A stretch of DNA of 64,000 bases, taken from positions 88,197,666 through 88,261,665 of the forward strand of contig CM055092.1 of assembly GCA_029204225.1 (NCBI GenBank), read 5' to 3'. This DNA comes from Diphasiastrum complanatum. Its lineage: Eukaryota > Streptophyta > Lycopodiopsida > Lycopodiales > Lycopodiaceae. The notes under the pieces are model-generated. The model had not been told where the DNA came from. It saw nothing but the letters and a program-made list of their open reading frames with translations, and ran no database searches. The translations under genes were made by a program, and so were the position numbers. Below, piece by piece: positions 19,222-29,519 of the stretch (its first letter is position 1; each line of letters opens with the position of its first letter).

Positions 19222-21001
19222 ATGGCAGACTTCATGGATGTTGATTGTGAGGGTGGAGTGATTTGTTGTCCTTATTTTGATCTTCATTTGTCTATGATAA
19301 TAATGTAGTGGAAGATATTGCTTCCAAGTTGCAGGTTGTTTGCAATGCCTCTATGTCCACTGAAGCAGATGTTGTGGATTCCTCTACTCTATTTTGTTCT
19401 AGTCTTGTTTCTAAAAATGTGTGTTTTAATGATTGTGGTACTGATAATGTGAATCAAGATTGTGCTGTTGAAAGATGTAGAATCTCTCGCTTCAGAGATA
19501 TAGATGTAGTTGAGCTTAATAATGTGAATAGTGGTGGTCGTCGTAGTAGTAAGCATGCTGAGATGTGGGCCCGTAAAGCTTTTGATGAATGGAGGCAGTT
19601 TCGAGGCTATAGTACTGCTGAAAGTATTGAAGATCTTTCTGAACATGGAGATATTAAAGATTTTGTGGAGATATTAGCTTTGTTTTTATTGCAGATTACT
19701 AAGAAAGATGGACAGCTGTACCCTCCTGGAAGGTCCAGCTAAATTGTTTTTCATGTGGTGTCATTACATTTCATGTTTCATTACTATTATGATAGCATGG
19801 ATTATGATTTTTTGAGATGTTTTTTATTATTTGCAGTATTCAAGCATTATTCAGAGGCGTTGGTAGATTGATACGTGCTCGTCAAGCTCAACTTGTACTT
19901 GAAACCGGGGTTAATGTTATCCCTTTTAACATTCTTACAGATCCTCGATATAATCGTGCCAAGCTTGCTGCTAATGAAGCTGTCATTCGTTCATCTATTT
20001 CTGGTTTGGGCAAAAGTGTGAAGAAAAGTGTTGTGTTGACAATTAACAAGGAAAGCAAAATGCTTGCACAAGAAATATGTCAACCGACTAGTCCCTCTGG
20101 TGTGAATCTTAGATTTGGCTACTTCTGTACTCGGATTTTTTTCATTCGAGGTGCTTCTGAGCTTTGCAGGCTTGATGATACTGATTTCAGTATAATATCT
20201 GATTCAAGTGGTCGAACCATTCTAAGGTAATTGTGATATACGTGTTGTGTTTTTGGTACTATTTTGAGATTATGTTTTGTGTCTTGACAATTTATTTGGA
20301 GGTTTTTTTAATTTTTTGTCATTGTTCTAGAACAGGTACAATCATGGTATCTCAAAGAATTGGCATTTTGATGTTTCTTGTTGTGGTCCTGAATATCACC
20401 GTCCTGTAGTTGATTGTGGTATCAAGGATGTTTTGGATACGTATAATGTTCTTATCACTCATCGTCCTCAATGGTGTGTTGAGGAATGTGGACCGCATCC
20501 TTTATTTTTGACACCTCGCTTGAAATGGAAACCTTCAGATGCTATATGGTTTTTGAAATGTCCAGTCGTGAGGAATATGTTGAGGATTCTTACGATGCGG
20601 CTTACTAGTGACCTTCCCGTGAAAAATAAGATAATCAGTAACAAAACTGGTAGGGGTGTTGGAATTACTAGGATGGAAGAAGCATTTGTACCTGTGGAGT
20701 ATGGAATGCTATTGTCGGGTCATCGTGATGCAAAGTCATACGGGAAGTATGATCTTTTGATTGTAATGTTTTTTTTATGCTTTGTTTCATCTGTGTTTTA
20801 ATTTTACTGATGTTATTTTGGTTCATATTTTAATGTCCATGTTGTCTTTTATGTAGGTACAATTGTAGCGAAAAAATGATACGTGATCGAGCTCTGCAAC
20901 GTATAATCTTAGGAGAGACATGGAATGGGAAGGCATTGCGGTTTGAGGATGCATTACAGCAGGAGCGAGAGAAGTATTCTGAAGCTAAAGAGGCTGACTA
21001 A
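19222..21001 (+). CDS. Crypton-type (DUF3504-like) tyrosine recombinase, spliced
   Basis: Model: exons 19222-19252, 19309-19732, 19837-20226, 20336-20746 and 20857-21001, giving 466 residues. All introns are GT-AG, the four junction phases agree, and introns 2-4 are 104, 109 and 110 nt. Intron 1 is only 56 nt and tentative; without it, translation could start at the ATG at 19353. The N-terminal part (KHAEMWARKAFDEWRQFRGY, then KKDGQLYPPG) resembles the core-binding region of the DUF3504/QRICH1/ZMYM family derived from Crypton recombinases. The catalytic part shows Arg I in FIRGASELCRL (20147-20149), Lys in GISKNWHF (20355), box II NKTGR with Lys (20643) where His is usual and Arg (20652), His in LSGHRDAKS (20721), and Tyr after GK (20858). 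Lys at the box-II His position is tolerated in this superfamily. Expected role: DNA strand exchange for a Crypton element, or a domesticated DNA-binding protein. I identified the family from motifs, not a search. Confidence 0.75.
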
Positions 21002-21465
21002 TTTCTAGCAGCTCTGATGATATTGATTGCAAGAAAGAAGTAAAAGAAGTTAATTATGTTTCTGGTGTAGGAACTCAGAATGTTTTTGTTGAAAATTCTG
21101 TTGGTGTTGAATCTGCTGGAAACTGTAATGCAATTAAAGCTGTTGTAGCAGATAACGAGGCAATGAAAGCTGCCACAGTGGAAAACGAGAATGATTGGTC
21201 GTATTTCAAAGAAGATGTTGATTTTTGGAATAGCATGGATGGGCAAATTGCTATGGAAGAGGAAATGAGAAAATATCAAGATAAATTAGATTCTATATTT
21301 TTTGTTGTTGGTAGATCGAGTTCTATCCAAATTGGTCATCAATTTCACAATTTGAACAATTGCAACATTACACTTAGTCTTGGTGATTCTGGTTCTGCTT
21401 CTGATCTGTTGGCGAGCTTGAAAGCTTTTATTTCTAAAAAAAAGGTAGATATTTTCTTAAAGTAA
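21002..21465 (+). pseudogene. Out-of-frame C-terminal tail of the recombinase gene
   Basis: After the TAA at 20999-21001 the +2 frame is open from about 21000 to the TAA ending at 21465 (about 154 codons). It begins ISSSSDDIDCKKEVKEV and includes ENENDWSYFKEDVDFWNSMD and QIGHQFHNLNNCNITLSLG. Acidic, low-bias sequence of this kind looks like true protein tail. A one-base deletion near the stop would explain the break. A 35-nt GT-AG intron (20974-21008) would restore the frame but is very short for a plant. A CTGACTAATTTCTAG acceptor-like string sits at 20994-21008. Which explanation holds decides whether the gene is intact. Confidence 0.6.
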
Positions 21466-21477
21466 ATAGCGTAAGGA

Positions 21478-21554
21478 CATTGATAGTGGCATATTTTCTT
21501 GAAGAAATTAGCATTGACAATGGCATAAATTGATGTCAATTTTTTGTGGTTGGA
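21478..21554. other. Spacer with imperfect direct repeat
   Basis: ACATTGATAGTGGCATA (21478-21494) and GCATTGACAATGGCATA (21510-21526) are imperfect 17-nt direct repeats, and a short inverted ATTGA/TCAAT pair follows. The segment separates the recombinase tail from gypsy sequence. If the recombinase belongs to a Crypton, its right end should lie here. Confidence 0.4.
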
Positions 21555-22260
21555 TCAACCTGCTCCGATATGGAGGACGCTACTTGTTTCTTCATAACCC
21601 GTACAATATATGGGCTCAGGCGCTACTGGCTCCTCGTCCATTTTGGCCCATTCAGCCAAAAGGCTTTTAGCTTGTGGCGCAATCTGCAATAATTCCCTGA
21701 GAGGTAAACTAACATGGCTCGCTAGTAAGATTGTGAGCCTTTCAATGCGTGGTTCCTCGGGCTCCACCATGTGAAAAGCTGGTTCATGACGATGCAACCG
21801 ATCGTTCTGATCAGTGCGCAACGGTGAGCCCGTTTGCGGTTCCCGTTTGCCGTCAGCTTGAGGTTCCATAGGATTGTCCTTTTCTTGCTCTTTCTCCTCC
21901 GCTTGTGCTCTCTATACCCAGTGTCGTATTTTCTGGTACTATCTTCTTTCTTCCATCACATTCGGATATGGCGCTGAAGTTGAGGGCTGGTCATCAATGA
22001 CTAATGGTGCTAGTGAGGGAGCCACTTCCTTCCTCTTCTGTGCTCGCGTAATGGCTAACATAGGGGCATGGAAATGTTGCCCTTTCGGTGGCATCCCCGT
22101 TGGAACTGTTGGTTGTTGTATTGCAATCAAGTTTAGTGGTGCACTAGTTCTAGGTCTTAATGAACAATTCTTGAAGCAGTGTCCATAACCGCATTCTCGG
22201 CAAAAGGATGTATATTGTCCTTTGTAAGGACATTCCGCAATTCTGTGTCCTTCACTTTTT
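21555..22260 (-). pseudogene. Ty3/gypsy gag-protease fragment
   Basis: On the minus strand a Cys/His motif (FCRECGYGHCFKNC) near 22200-22150 is followed by PTSAPL-type linker, PMLAITRAQKRKEVAPSL, and then IAPQAKSLLAEWAKMDEEPV to SSVLHIGAG. The last part matches the plus-strand gypsy element at 34580-34920, where it continues into the protease. Here it is cut at 21555 next to the recombinase tail. No enzyme domain remains. Confidence 0.8.
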
Positions 22261-22261
22261 T

Positions 22262-22620
22262 ATAAATGGGAAAGGCCCTTGCCCCAAAATCCTATTGGCT
22301 AATATTTACATTGATCTTATCCATTCATCTTGGACCCAACTTGATCCAAGGGTCCACAGAAAGTACATTGGAAATCACAAGATTGATGTGAGTCCAAAAT
22401 TGGACCCAACTCTGAAAAAGTAATAAGTTTAAAATTGACTTTGGGCCTCAAGTTTTATTCTAATTACGAAGGGCCCAAGTCTATTATTTTATTTATAATT
22501 CAACTTGCGTGCTCATTGGGCCATGGACTTATACGTGCAGGATGCCATGCCCTCGCAACACATTTTATTGGCCAATATTATTTATTTACAATTCGTCGAA
22601 CACCAACATTCTCCCCGACT
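22262..22620. repeat. LTR-like dispersed repeat, copy 1
   Basis: The string GGCCCTTGCCCCAAAATCCTATTGGC and, further on, GTGCTCATTGGGCCATGGACTTATACGTGCAGG (in parts) recur in diverged form at 51420-51690 and 52190-52560. No ORF is shared. The copies have the size and composition of an LTR fragment, but I found no terminal TG...CA pairing with certainty. Confidence 0.55.
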
Positions 22621-23122
22621 GATCTGCTTTGCCATCTTTGTCGTCACGTATCTCCATCAGGTCCGCAATATTAAAATATGTCGAAGTGTCCATGAGAATG
22701 TGGACTTGCTGGGCTTGTTCTTGTTGGGCTACTTTTGTATCTTTGGAAATGTCATTCCCATCTCCCCCCCTTCCCAAAACTTGTGCCTTTGGTGAAGTTG
22801 GCGGCGTTGGTGTTGTAAGTATGATGGGGGGAGTTATCACTGAAACTGATTGGGCAGCTTGTGAATCTTTTTCAAGATCTGCTGCTACAGAGGTGCCAAC
22901 TCCATCACCCCCATCGATGATGTGTGTGGGTGAGGAGTGCTGCTGGGATGCTGTATCGGAGGTGGAGCTTCCATCTTGAGAGTTTGTCGAGGTCAAGGAT
23001 GTCGAATGAGACTGTGTGGCTTGTCTCGTTGCTCTTGGTTTCCTCTTGAGTGGCTCTCCCTCTAATCCTGACTCATCTGACTTCGTTGCATTTGGAGATC
23101 TAAAAATAGATAAAATGTTCAT
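22586..23122 (-). CDS. Unidentified Ser/Thr-rich ORF
   Basis: A 178-codon open frame with an ATG at 23122 is rich in Ser, Thr, Pro and Gln (LKRKPRATRQATQSHS, then ITPPIILTTPTPPTSP) and ends MEIRDDKDGKADQSGRM. I see no domain. A basic patch followed by a disordered acidic tail resembles hinge regions of retroelement Gag or of nuclear proteins. The C-terminal part overlaps the LTR-like repeat, which argues for a retroelement origin. An acceptor-like TATTTTTAG near 23100 could join it to the frame upstream. Probably not a host gene, but unresolved. Confidence 0.3.
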   Translation of the reverse strand: MNILSIFRSPNATKSDESGLEGEPLKRKPRATRQATQSHSTSLTSTNSQDGSSTSDTASQQHSSPTHIIDGGDGVGTSVAADLEKDSQAAQSVSVITPPIILTTPTPPTSPKAQVLGRGGDGNDISKDTKVAQQEQAQQVHILMDTSTYFNIADLMEIRDDKDGKADQSGRMLVFDEL

Positions 23123-23474
23123 TCCACATGAACATCAGAGTAGTTGAGATCCCAAGAGGTGATAGATCAACAAAATGCCTTGTATACCACCTCTGAATTC
23201 TAGCTTGAGCCTTTCGAAACATTTTGTTTATTAGGTCCTTACATTCTTGGTCACCACCAAGAACCATGATAAGGTCTTCCTCTTCTTGGTCCACACCAAG
23301 ATCCACCAAACACCTACCAAGAGTAGAATACTTAAAAGTAGAAGCCACCACATCAAGGTCAAAAAACAACATTTCTTTGTTCTCCAAAGGTGCACTCCTT
23401 ACATTGGGTGTTGGATATGTTAATGATTCAACCTCATTAGTATTTACAAGATCAACAACCTTAGGACATGACAC
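23100..23474 (-). CDS. Unidentified ORF with acidic central segment
   Basis: A 124-codon frame starts with ATG at 23474 (MSCPKVVDLVNTNEVESLTY) and includes VDLGVDQEEEDLIMVLGGDQ and MFRKAQARIQRWYTRHFVDL. I recognise no family. It lies upstream of, and overlaps by 23 bases in another frame, the Ser/Thr-rich ORF. The composition looks coding rather than random, and both may be exons or frames of one retroelement protein. Low confidence that it is expressed. Confidence 0.3.
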   Translation of the reverse strand: MSCPKVVDLVNTNEVESLTYPTPNVRSAPLENKEMLFFDLDVVASTFKYSTLGRCLVDLGVDQEEEDLIMVLGGDQECKDLINKMFRKAQARIQRWYTRHFVDLSPLGISTTLMFMWNEHFIYF

Positions 23475-26400
23475 TACAAAATCTTCTCTTTTTCACTCTC
23501 ATTTTCACTCCTCTCACTCACCAAAGGATGACATCTATAAAAGGAAATACATTCTTCTTTTCTTAAAAAACACACCTATTCCCCCCCCTTTTTTTTCCAT
23601 CACAAACTACAAAAATATTCTTAGTAGTTGTCACATCCTCACTAGACACATCCTCTAGAAAAATGTGTGCATAACAAGTACTAATAAAGTCATGGATCAA
23701 ATACTCTAATCTCAATCTCTTTCCAAAACATGAAAGATGTGATATCTTTCCAACTAAGGCCTCTCTTGGCATACTCATCACAGCCAATATCCTCACCAAA
23801 GTAAGACAAATACACAATCTCACAAAATGTCCTACAATTATTCTCGTCTACCTCATCTAGAAATATGCTTGAGTGTGAGAATTGGTTAGCTCTTGTGCAA
23901 CAAATGTTTGAAAGTGTTCCAAAGATAATCACCATAATGTAATATCTCAACATGGTATCAAAACTTCATGAGAAGCCTCTAATTTTCTACTTCCATTATG
24001 ACTCTAATGTCTAGAAATACATGAATATTTTATACATCTTTTATCCAACCAAAATCTTACCCGAACCTTGAGAGCATGTATTTTGGGGCGACCACAAGGT
24101 AAGTGATAGATTTTGATTGCGCCTAGTAACATGTTTTCTTGCAGTGCTCAAGTTCTTGTTAAGCAATTTGAAAACTAAAAAACAATGTAAAATGACATGG
24201 TGTAGAAAAGATGGCAAGAGAAAGAAATCTTGACAAATAACTACATGGCAAAGTGCAAAAACAAAAAACAAACAAAAATCTTACAACGATAGGTGTTGAA
24301 TATCATGAAATCTAGAATAAATTGATGAGATGTAAAGTGTAGCGGAGGCATCTTAATGCAAAAAAAAAAAAAGGAGTGCCCCACAATGCTTCCAAAATTG
24401 ACACAAAAAGTATGAGAAAGATGAAAAGTCAAAACTAGTGAATACTAGAGAAGAAAGCTAAGCACTAAGTGTCAAATTTGGGAGTCACAAAGTGTAGTAG
24501 AAGGACTTTTCTATAAATGGTATGATGTATGGATTGCCAAAAAGCCGAGGAAAAAGTTAAAAAGTTTCAAAACAAACAAATGTTGCAATTTGTCACACAA
24601 TACCTTTTGAAATTCATAATCATAAAAAAAAATGTTTTATTGGTCCTTGGAGGCCTTATCAAAAGGAATTAGATGATTCAAACATTTTAAAATTTGAACC
24701 AAATAGAAAACGGGTTCTCTCTTCAACACTCAAATAAACAAATGATTTCAAGCACATAATTCAAACAAGGATGTCCCTTAGATCCCAAGTGATTGCCAAA
24801 GCAACATAAAGAACATTCACAATATGAAAGTCTATTCTAGTCTATGATAGCACCTTTCATAACAACACCAAATCAAAGAGATTTGTGAATGTTACATCTA
24901 GGATGAATAACAAAGGAGATGTGCAATTTTCAACTTCATTCATTTCACCCACAAAGTCTTACGCCAAAGATTTCATCAGGAATAATATCGACCAAATGCT
25001 ACATCCTTTGTCAACTCCCAGGACATGCAAAAACATATGTGGAGTAGATGTTAGTCACATGCAAAAACATGTGTCCACATTAGCTTCCATATATGTGTGT
25101 AGTTGACTAATGTATTGAATTTCTATAACATTTCCAAAGCATACTCGATCACAATTAAGGCTCGCACTCAAGAACAAAGGCAGTAACAATAAAATCTCTA
25201 CTTCATCATAGATTCAATTTGCTCAAAACCACAAAAATAGCATAGTATAGCCAATGGGCATAATGAAGTCCTAGAGAAAGAAAGAATTAGCAAAACCCAA
25301 TTGGCTGCAACATAGACAAAGATCTCAAACAAGAATTGCATCTTCATTAATACCAAAAAAAAGGACACATTGATGTTTAAGTCCAAGATAGTACCCCAAA
25401 TAATAATAAATGATAATTTATGGAGTTTGACCAAAGTCTTAGACCATCAACTCCATCGTACATAACATGGACCAAATGCTACAACATATCTACTCACTTT
25501 ATCAGCACACCAATATGTGCAAGTCAGATGCCCAAACATGCATCTACATAAGCTTTCATATATTTTGTATTGTTGACCAAGGTACTGGAATCAAAACACT
25601 TTTCCAAAGGTGAAGGGCAGACTCAATTATGACGAAAGAGAGCACTAAAGGATAAAACCAATCAAAATTTAAATTTCTTCATTTCAACTTGCACTACCAT
25701 TAGCGAAATAGCATAGTTGGTGGGCAAAATGCACTACTAAAAATAGAGTAGATAGCACAAATAGCTTGGCCAGAACTTGGACGAAGATCTCAGAACAAAA
25801 TTGCATGCCTTCTAGTACAAAATTCCACATCCATGTTCAATCTAGAATATCACTCAACTTACAAAAAAGGCAACAAATGCATAAATGTAAGAATGACACG
25901 ATAAAACACCCTTCAAAACGTTGTTGCAAAAACGGTGATGACAGAATGAAAGAAACATCCAAGGTGTTATGATATGGAATTCTTGAAGAAATCATCCCAT
26001 AAGCAAGACCAGTTTGCAATAGCCAAAGGGCACTGCCATATGAAGGCTAACCTGTTGGTTTCAGCAACCAAGATTAAGTCCACAAGATGGCAACACTGAA
26101 TCAATATTTGTATGCCATTATATAACACACAATGTTGATTTAAAGAACCAAAATATAACTACGCTGCTTAAGATACGCTTGCAATCAGAAAAGGTGGCTT
26201 CCAGCACAATTCCTGGCAAAGCTTACTAAAATACTCATTTTTGCTGATTAGATCCTCTTAAAGAGCTCGTCCAAAATCAAAACAAGGAAAAAATGGCACC
26301 TAGTCTAAAAAAGAAGCTATCCAGATAAACACAGTAACAATACCAGGGTCCCTCCGTAACCCTGGCAGAAATAAAGATCAATAAAGCTTCATAGATCATG

Positions 26401-27076
26401 TGCAAACAGCCTAGAAAAATAGATGCTTAAAAACACAAACCATTTTTATGACCAACAGCAAGCTGTATGCTAAAATTTGTTATCAATTTGTACCCACAGC
26501 TTCTTAGAGATTCACTAATATAGGCCCTCCCACCTCATAACTGATACTCCATATAAAACTGTAGAATCTCCAAAAAAACGTGTTTGGAAAATGTCAATTG
26601 TCACTGAAGGAAGTCCTCATCACTTAATAAAGGCAGTCAAAGATATCAAGGAACAGGCAAACGGAAACTCTAGCAGCATACTGCAAACAACACAATGGAT
26701 ACACTTTTAAGTTAAGCCCTAAACTCAGCACTTCCAGATCATTGAGCGCCCAAGTGCCAATCATCTTCATTTCAGCTTAATTCCCAGCAAAAAGGGAATC
26801 AGCACTAAAAGAAAATTAGGCCCCATATGGGCCAGATAGGTTTTTATTTTGTATTTATGGCAACTGTACACTCACAACTAACAAACAAATGCATGTATAC
26901 CCATGCTAAATGTTATATTGAAGATCATTAGGTGCCGTAAACTAGCTCCTATTTTACTAAAATTTTCAGCTACAGTGAACTCTTATAAAAAAAATTGTTC
27001 CCTACCTTCACATCCCTGTCTTTTACTATCCATGCATGATACTCTCAACAACTTGCAAAACTCCACATGTTAGCAA
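23475..27076. other. AT-rich region without supported genes
   Basis: No ORF over 110 codons and no recognised motif. A TGGTATCAAAAC string at about 23954, preceded by CTCAACA, resembles a primer-binding site after an LTR end, but no LTR pair was found. Homopolymer A tracts are common. A diverged duplication occupies 24957-25910. The last 700 bases lie downstream of the F-box gene and should hold its 3' UTR. Confidence 0.5.
24957..25910. repeat. Diverged tandem duplication, about 478-bp period
   Basis: Blocks starting GTCTTACGCC (24957) and GTCTTAGACC (25435) share an ordered series: ACCAAATGCTACA, then CAAAAACATG or CCAAACATGC, TTCCATATAT or TTTCATATAT, GTTGAC, TTTCCAAAG, and a CACAAAAATAGCATAG or CGAAATAGCATAG segment. 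Divergence is high, so the duplication is old. Confidence 0.55.
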
Positions 27077-28228
27077 TCATGCCGCCAGCACCTGACAGCT
27101 AACTACCTCTTCATTATCATAAGGCCCAACTTGCATATCTTGGTATGAAAGACATCCTTGCTGGCACTCTCCATCCAGCTCTACAACCAAGATTTCAAGT
27201 CCTCTTCTGACCACATATAATTTGCTTCCCACGCCAGCCATACGTGGATTTGCCATCAAAATGGATTCCCAACGAAATTCTCTTAACGAAAGACCTCTCA
27301 AGTAGATCCAACCAACTCCAGAAACATCAGCTACTCTAACTCTACCTGCTGCCCAGTCGATTGTGTGAAGCTTTCCACCCATAACTGCACTCAAGCCATA
27401 CCTCAAAAGAGCTTTCATTTTGCTTGTTTTATATTGCCATTGACCAGTAACTGGATCATATAGCTTGACAAATGCCCTGGCATCATCCTCCTCTCGATAA
27501 GAACAATAGAACCTGTCATTTGCAAGTGTAATACACAGCCAATCAGGTTGCCAGCCAACATCAAACCATGTGGGAGATGGAAGTTTGGGGTGTCCTTGAC
27601 TTTCAACACTTGTCCACTCATCTTTCTCGAAGTCATAGCACTCTGAAACATGTAGTGGATGGTTAAAACAATCAAAGCCTCCTAAAACAAACAACTTCCC
27701 AACCAAAACACTGATTAGAGGACTGTGTCTGGTGTTGATCATGCTCCTGCCTTTCATCCATCGATTTGATATCGGAGAGTAAATATAAAGGTTTCGTAAA
27801 GTTGGACCTGAAATACCGGCCTTCCCTCCCACTACGTAGAGGTTGCCTTTTGAAACAGCTGAGACTCTTCCAAATACCTCTGCGGAAAGGCCTCTCCTTT
27901 TCGGGATAGGAGGAAGAGGTCGCCATTTTTTTTCTTGCGAATCAAATGCATACCATGAAACTCTCTTTGAATTAGGATTCCAAGTTTCAACATAGAGCCA
28001 TTCTTCTGTCACACCAAAAACCCTTCTAATATCCTGCAGTAGAGGATGCTCCAAAATACTTCTCCATCTCTTTGAGACAAGTCTCAGAGAAAGTAGACAT
28101 GTTCTGGGGAGTCGTGCAAGACATAACATGGCAACATCATCAGAGAGACCAGGAATGATTGGAGACGGAAAATCTAAGGAGAGGGAAGCTGACGGAATTC
28201 CAGGAGAAAGGGATAATGCGCCAGACAT
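27077..28228 (-). CDS. F-box/kelch-repeat protein
   Basis: The 383-residue product starts at the ATG at 28228. The frame is open 17 codons further up but without an ATG. An F-box spans about residues 25-68 (IPGLSDDVAMLCLARLPRTC, then LRLVSKRWRSIL), after which RVFGVTEEWLYVETW leads into kelch units with paired glycines: NLYVVGGKAG, KLFVLGGFDC and GKLHTIDWA. The C-terminus EEVVSCQVLAA closely follows that of plant F-box/kelch proteins of the At1g22040/At1g55270 type. By family, the F-box binds SKP1 in an SCF ubiquitin ligase and the kelch propeller recruits a substrate, which is unknown here. The coding part is in one exon without stops, unlike the surrounding transposon debris. This is the clearest host gene in the window. 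Confidence 0.92.
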   Translation of the reverse strand: MSGALSLSPGIPSASLSLDFPSPIIPGLSDDVAMLCLARLPRTCLLSLRLVSKRWRSILEHPLLQDIRRVFGVTEEWLYVETWNPNSKRVSWYAFDSQEKKWRPLPPIPKRRGLSAEVFGRVSAVSKGNLYVVGGKAGISGPTLRNLYIYSPISNRWMKGRSMINTRHSPLISVLVGKLFVLGGFDCFNHPLHVSECYDFEKDEWTSVESQGHPKLPSPTWFDVGWQPDWLCITLANDRFYCSYREEDDARAFVKLYDPVTGQWQYKTSKMKALLRYGLSAVMGGKLHTIDWAAGRVRVADVSGVGWIYLRGLSLREFRWESILMANPRMAGVGSKLYVVRRGLEILVVELDGECQQGCLSYQDMQVGPYDNEEVVSCQVLAA

Positions 28229-28290
28229 AATGAAGTCTGTATCATGAGCGCAGGAACAACAAATATTTTCAGTAGCCAAACTGGAAGAGA
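28229..28290 (-). promoter_or_regulatory. 5' UTR and likely 3' splice site of the F-box gene
   Basis: On the minus strand a pyrimidine-rich TTATTCTCTTCCAG ends at 28281 directly before TTTGGCTACTG, 52 bases upstream of the start codon. It looks like a splice acceptor, so the transcript probably has an upstream non-coding exon in the 28600-29400 region. Confidence 0.5.
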
Positions 28291-28750
28291 ATAATCAACT
28301 TTCCACCTGAGCATAGCATATAACAGAGATTTAGAACTTTGAAAATGAAGGCACATAAAGCCACGTTCAGTTAGCAAAAGTATGCCTTATATTCAAATGT
28401 AAGGTGATGGTATGCCAAATTTTCAAATCTCTATTCACCAAAAACTGCACAAGGAAAACTTTCTCATAAATAGCGAGCCAACAGGCCAATAAGCTTCACT
28501 ATACTTGCAAACAAACACAGAAGTTGCATCATGTTAAAAGGATTCAAATGTCTCAATAGACGCGTAGGAGCTGCACGGAAAAATGTTAAACAGGCTTGAT
28601 CAGTTCCTATTCTTGCCACAAATATTGCAATCTAATGAATGTCTACGACATAGGAATATATCAGATCCATAAAGCAATCTCCAAGAAAACAATTCATTAT
28701 TAAAGCAAAATCCAGAAATACATAAGGGTTTACTTACCTCGGATAACATA

Positions 28751-29250
28751 ACTGCGCTCAAGAAGTTTACACCATCCATTGTCAATAAAAGATGTGAAAG
28801 GATTATGTGCAACTAATCAGTAGTAGTAACGATCCATTGCTGCATATAAGTGAAGCAGGAAAGCTGAGCAAGAAGGGGCGAGGGTTACTTGCACACAACG
28901 CACCTAAATTATCAATACCAAGCAAAACTTAAAAGATATCAAAGCAACAGAAATCGACATAATTCCAAACACGATCAAGATCTGGAAATCAACATAATTT
29001 CAAACACGATCAAGACCTGGAAAGCAATATGTCAAAACGATTCCTTACGAAAGAAAGCTCCAGAATGATTGTAACAGGTTGACTCACCTGTTAATATAAA
29101 AATAATATATGAAGATGTAGCGGCGCTCAACCAGCTTACGGCATCCATTGTCAATAGCAATTGTGGAAGGATTATCTGCATAAAATGATGAGTGGTAGGA
29201 ACGATCCATCGCCGCATATACAATGAATGAAGCAAAGCAGTAAAGGCGAG
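28751..29250. repeat. Duplicated segment upstream of the F-box gene
   Basis: About 125 bp at 28751-28876 recur at 29121-29250 in direct orientation, about 370 bp apart: CATCCATTGTCAATA, GGATTAT and GATCCATTGCTGCATATA or GATCCATCGCCGCATATA. The copies lie 0.5-1 kb upstream of the gene, in its presumed promoter or first exon. No conserved ORF runs through both. Confidence 0.75.
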
Positions 29251-29519
29251 GAAGGAAAGGCAAAAGCCATGTGAAATATTGTTTCTGTGGAAGCACTGCC
29301 TCTTGGACTGGAAGCGCTTCTACCGTGAAAGCCCTCTAAGGAACTAAGAAGAAAAAACGTGGTGCATCTATTCATAGAAAAAACTAGTAGTTACATTCAT
29401 GATAAACATATATACGTGCCGAAGGAGAAGTTTAACCAAATGTAATCCAAACACGAGCGAAGCTTGCTTTAAAATTAAGATTAATCCAGATCTTGGCATT
29501 AAAAATAAAGGTGCAAAAA

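Noticed and set aside
23940-23970. Primer-binding-site-like TGGTATCAAAAC
   Set aside because: Only partial match, no LTR partner and no gag downstream on the plus strand.
28229-28279. 17-codon N-terminal extension of the F-box protein
   Set aside because: The extension starts at TTG, and a splice acceptor lies just upstream; the ATG at 28228 is the better start.
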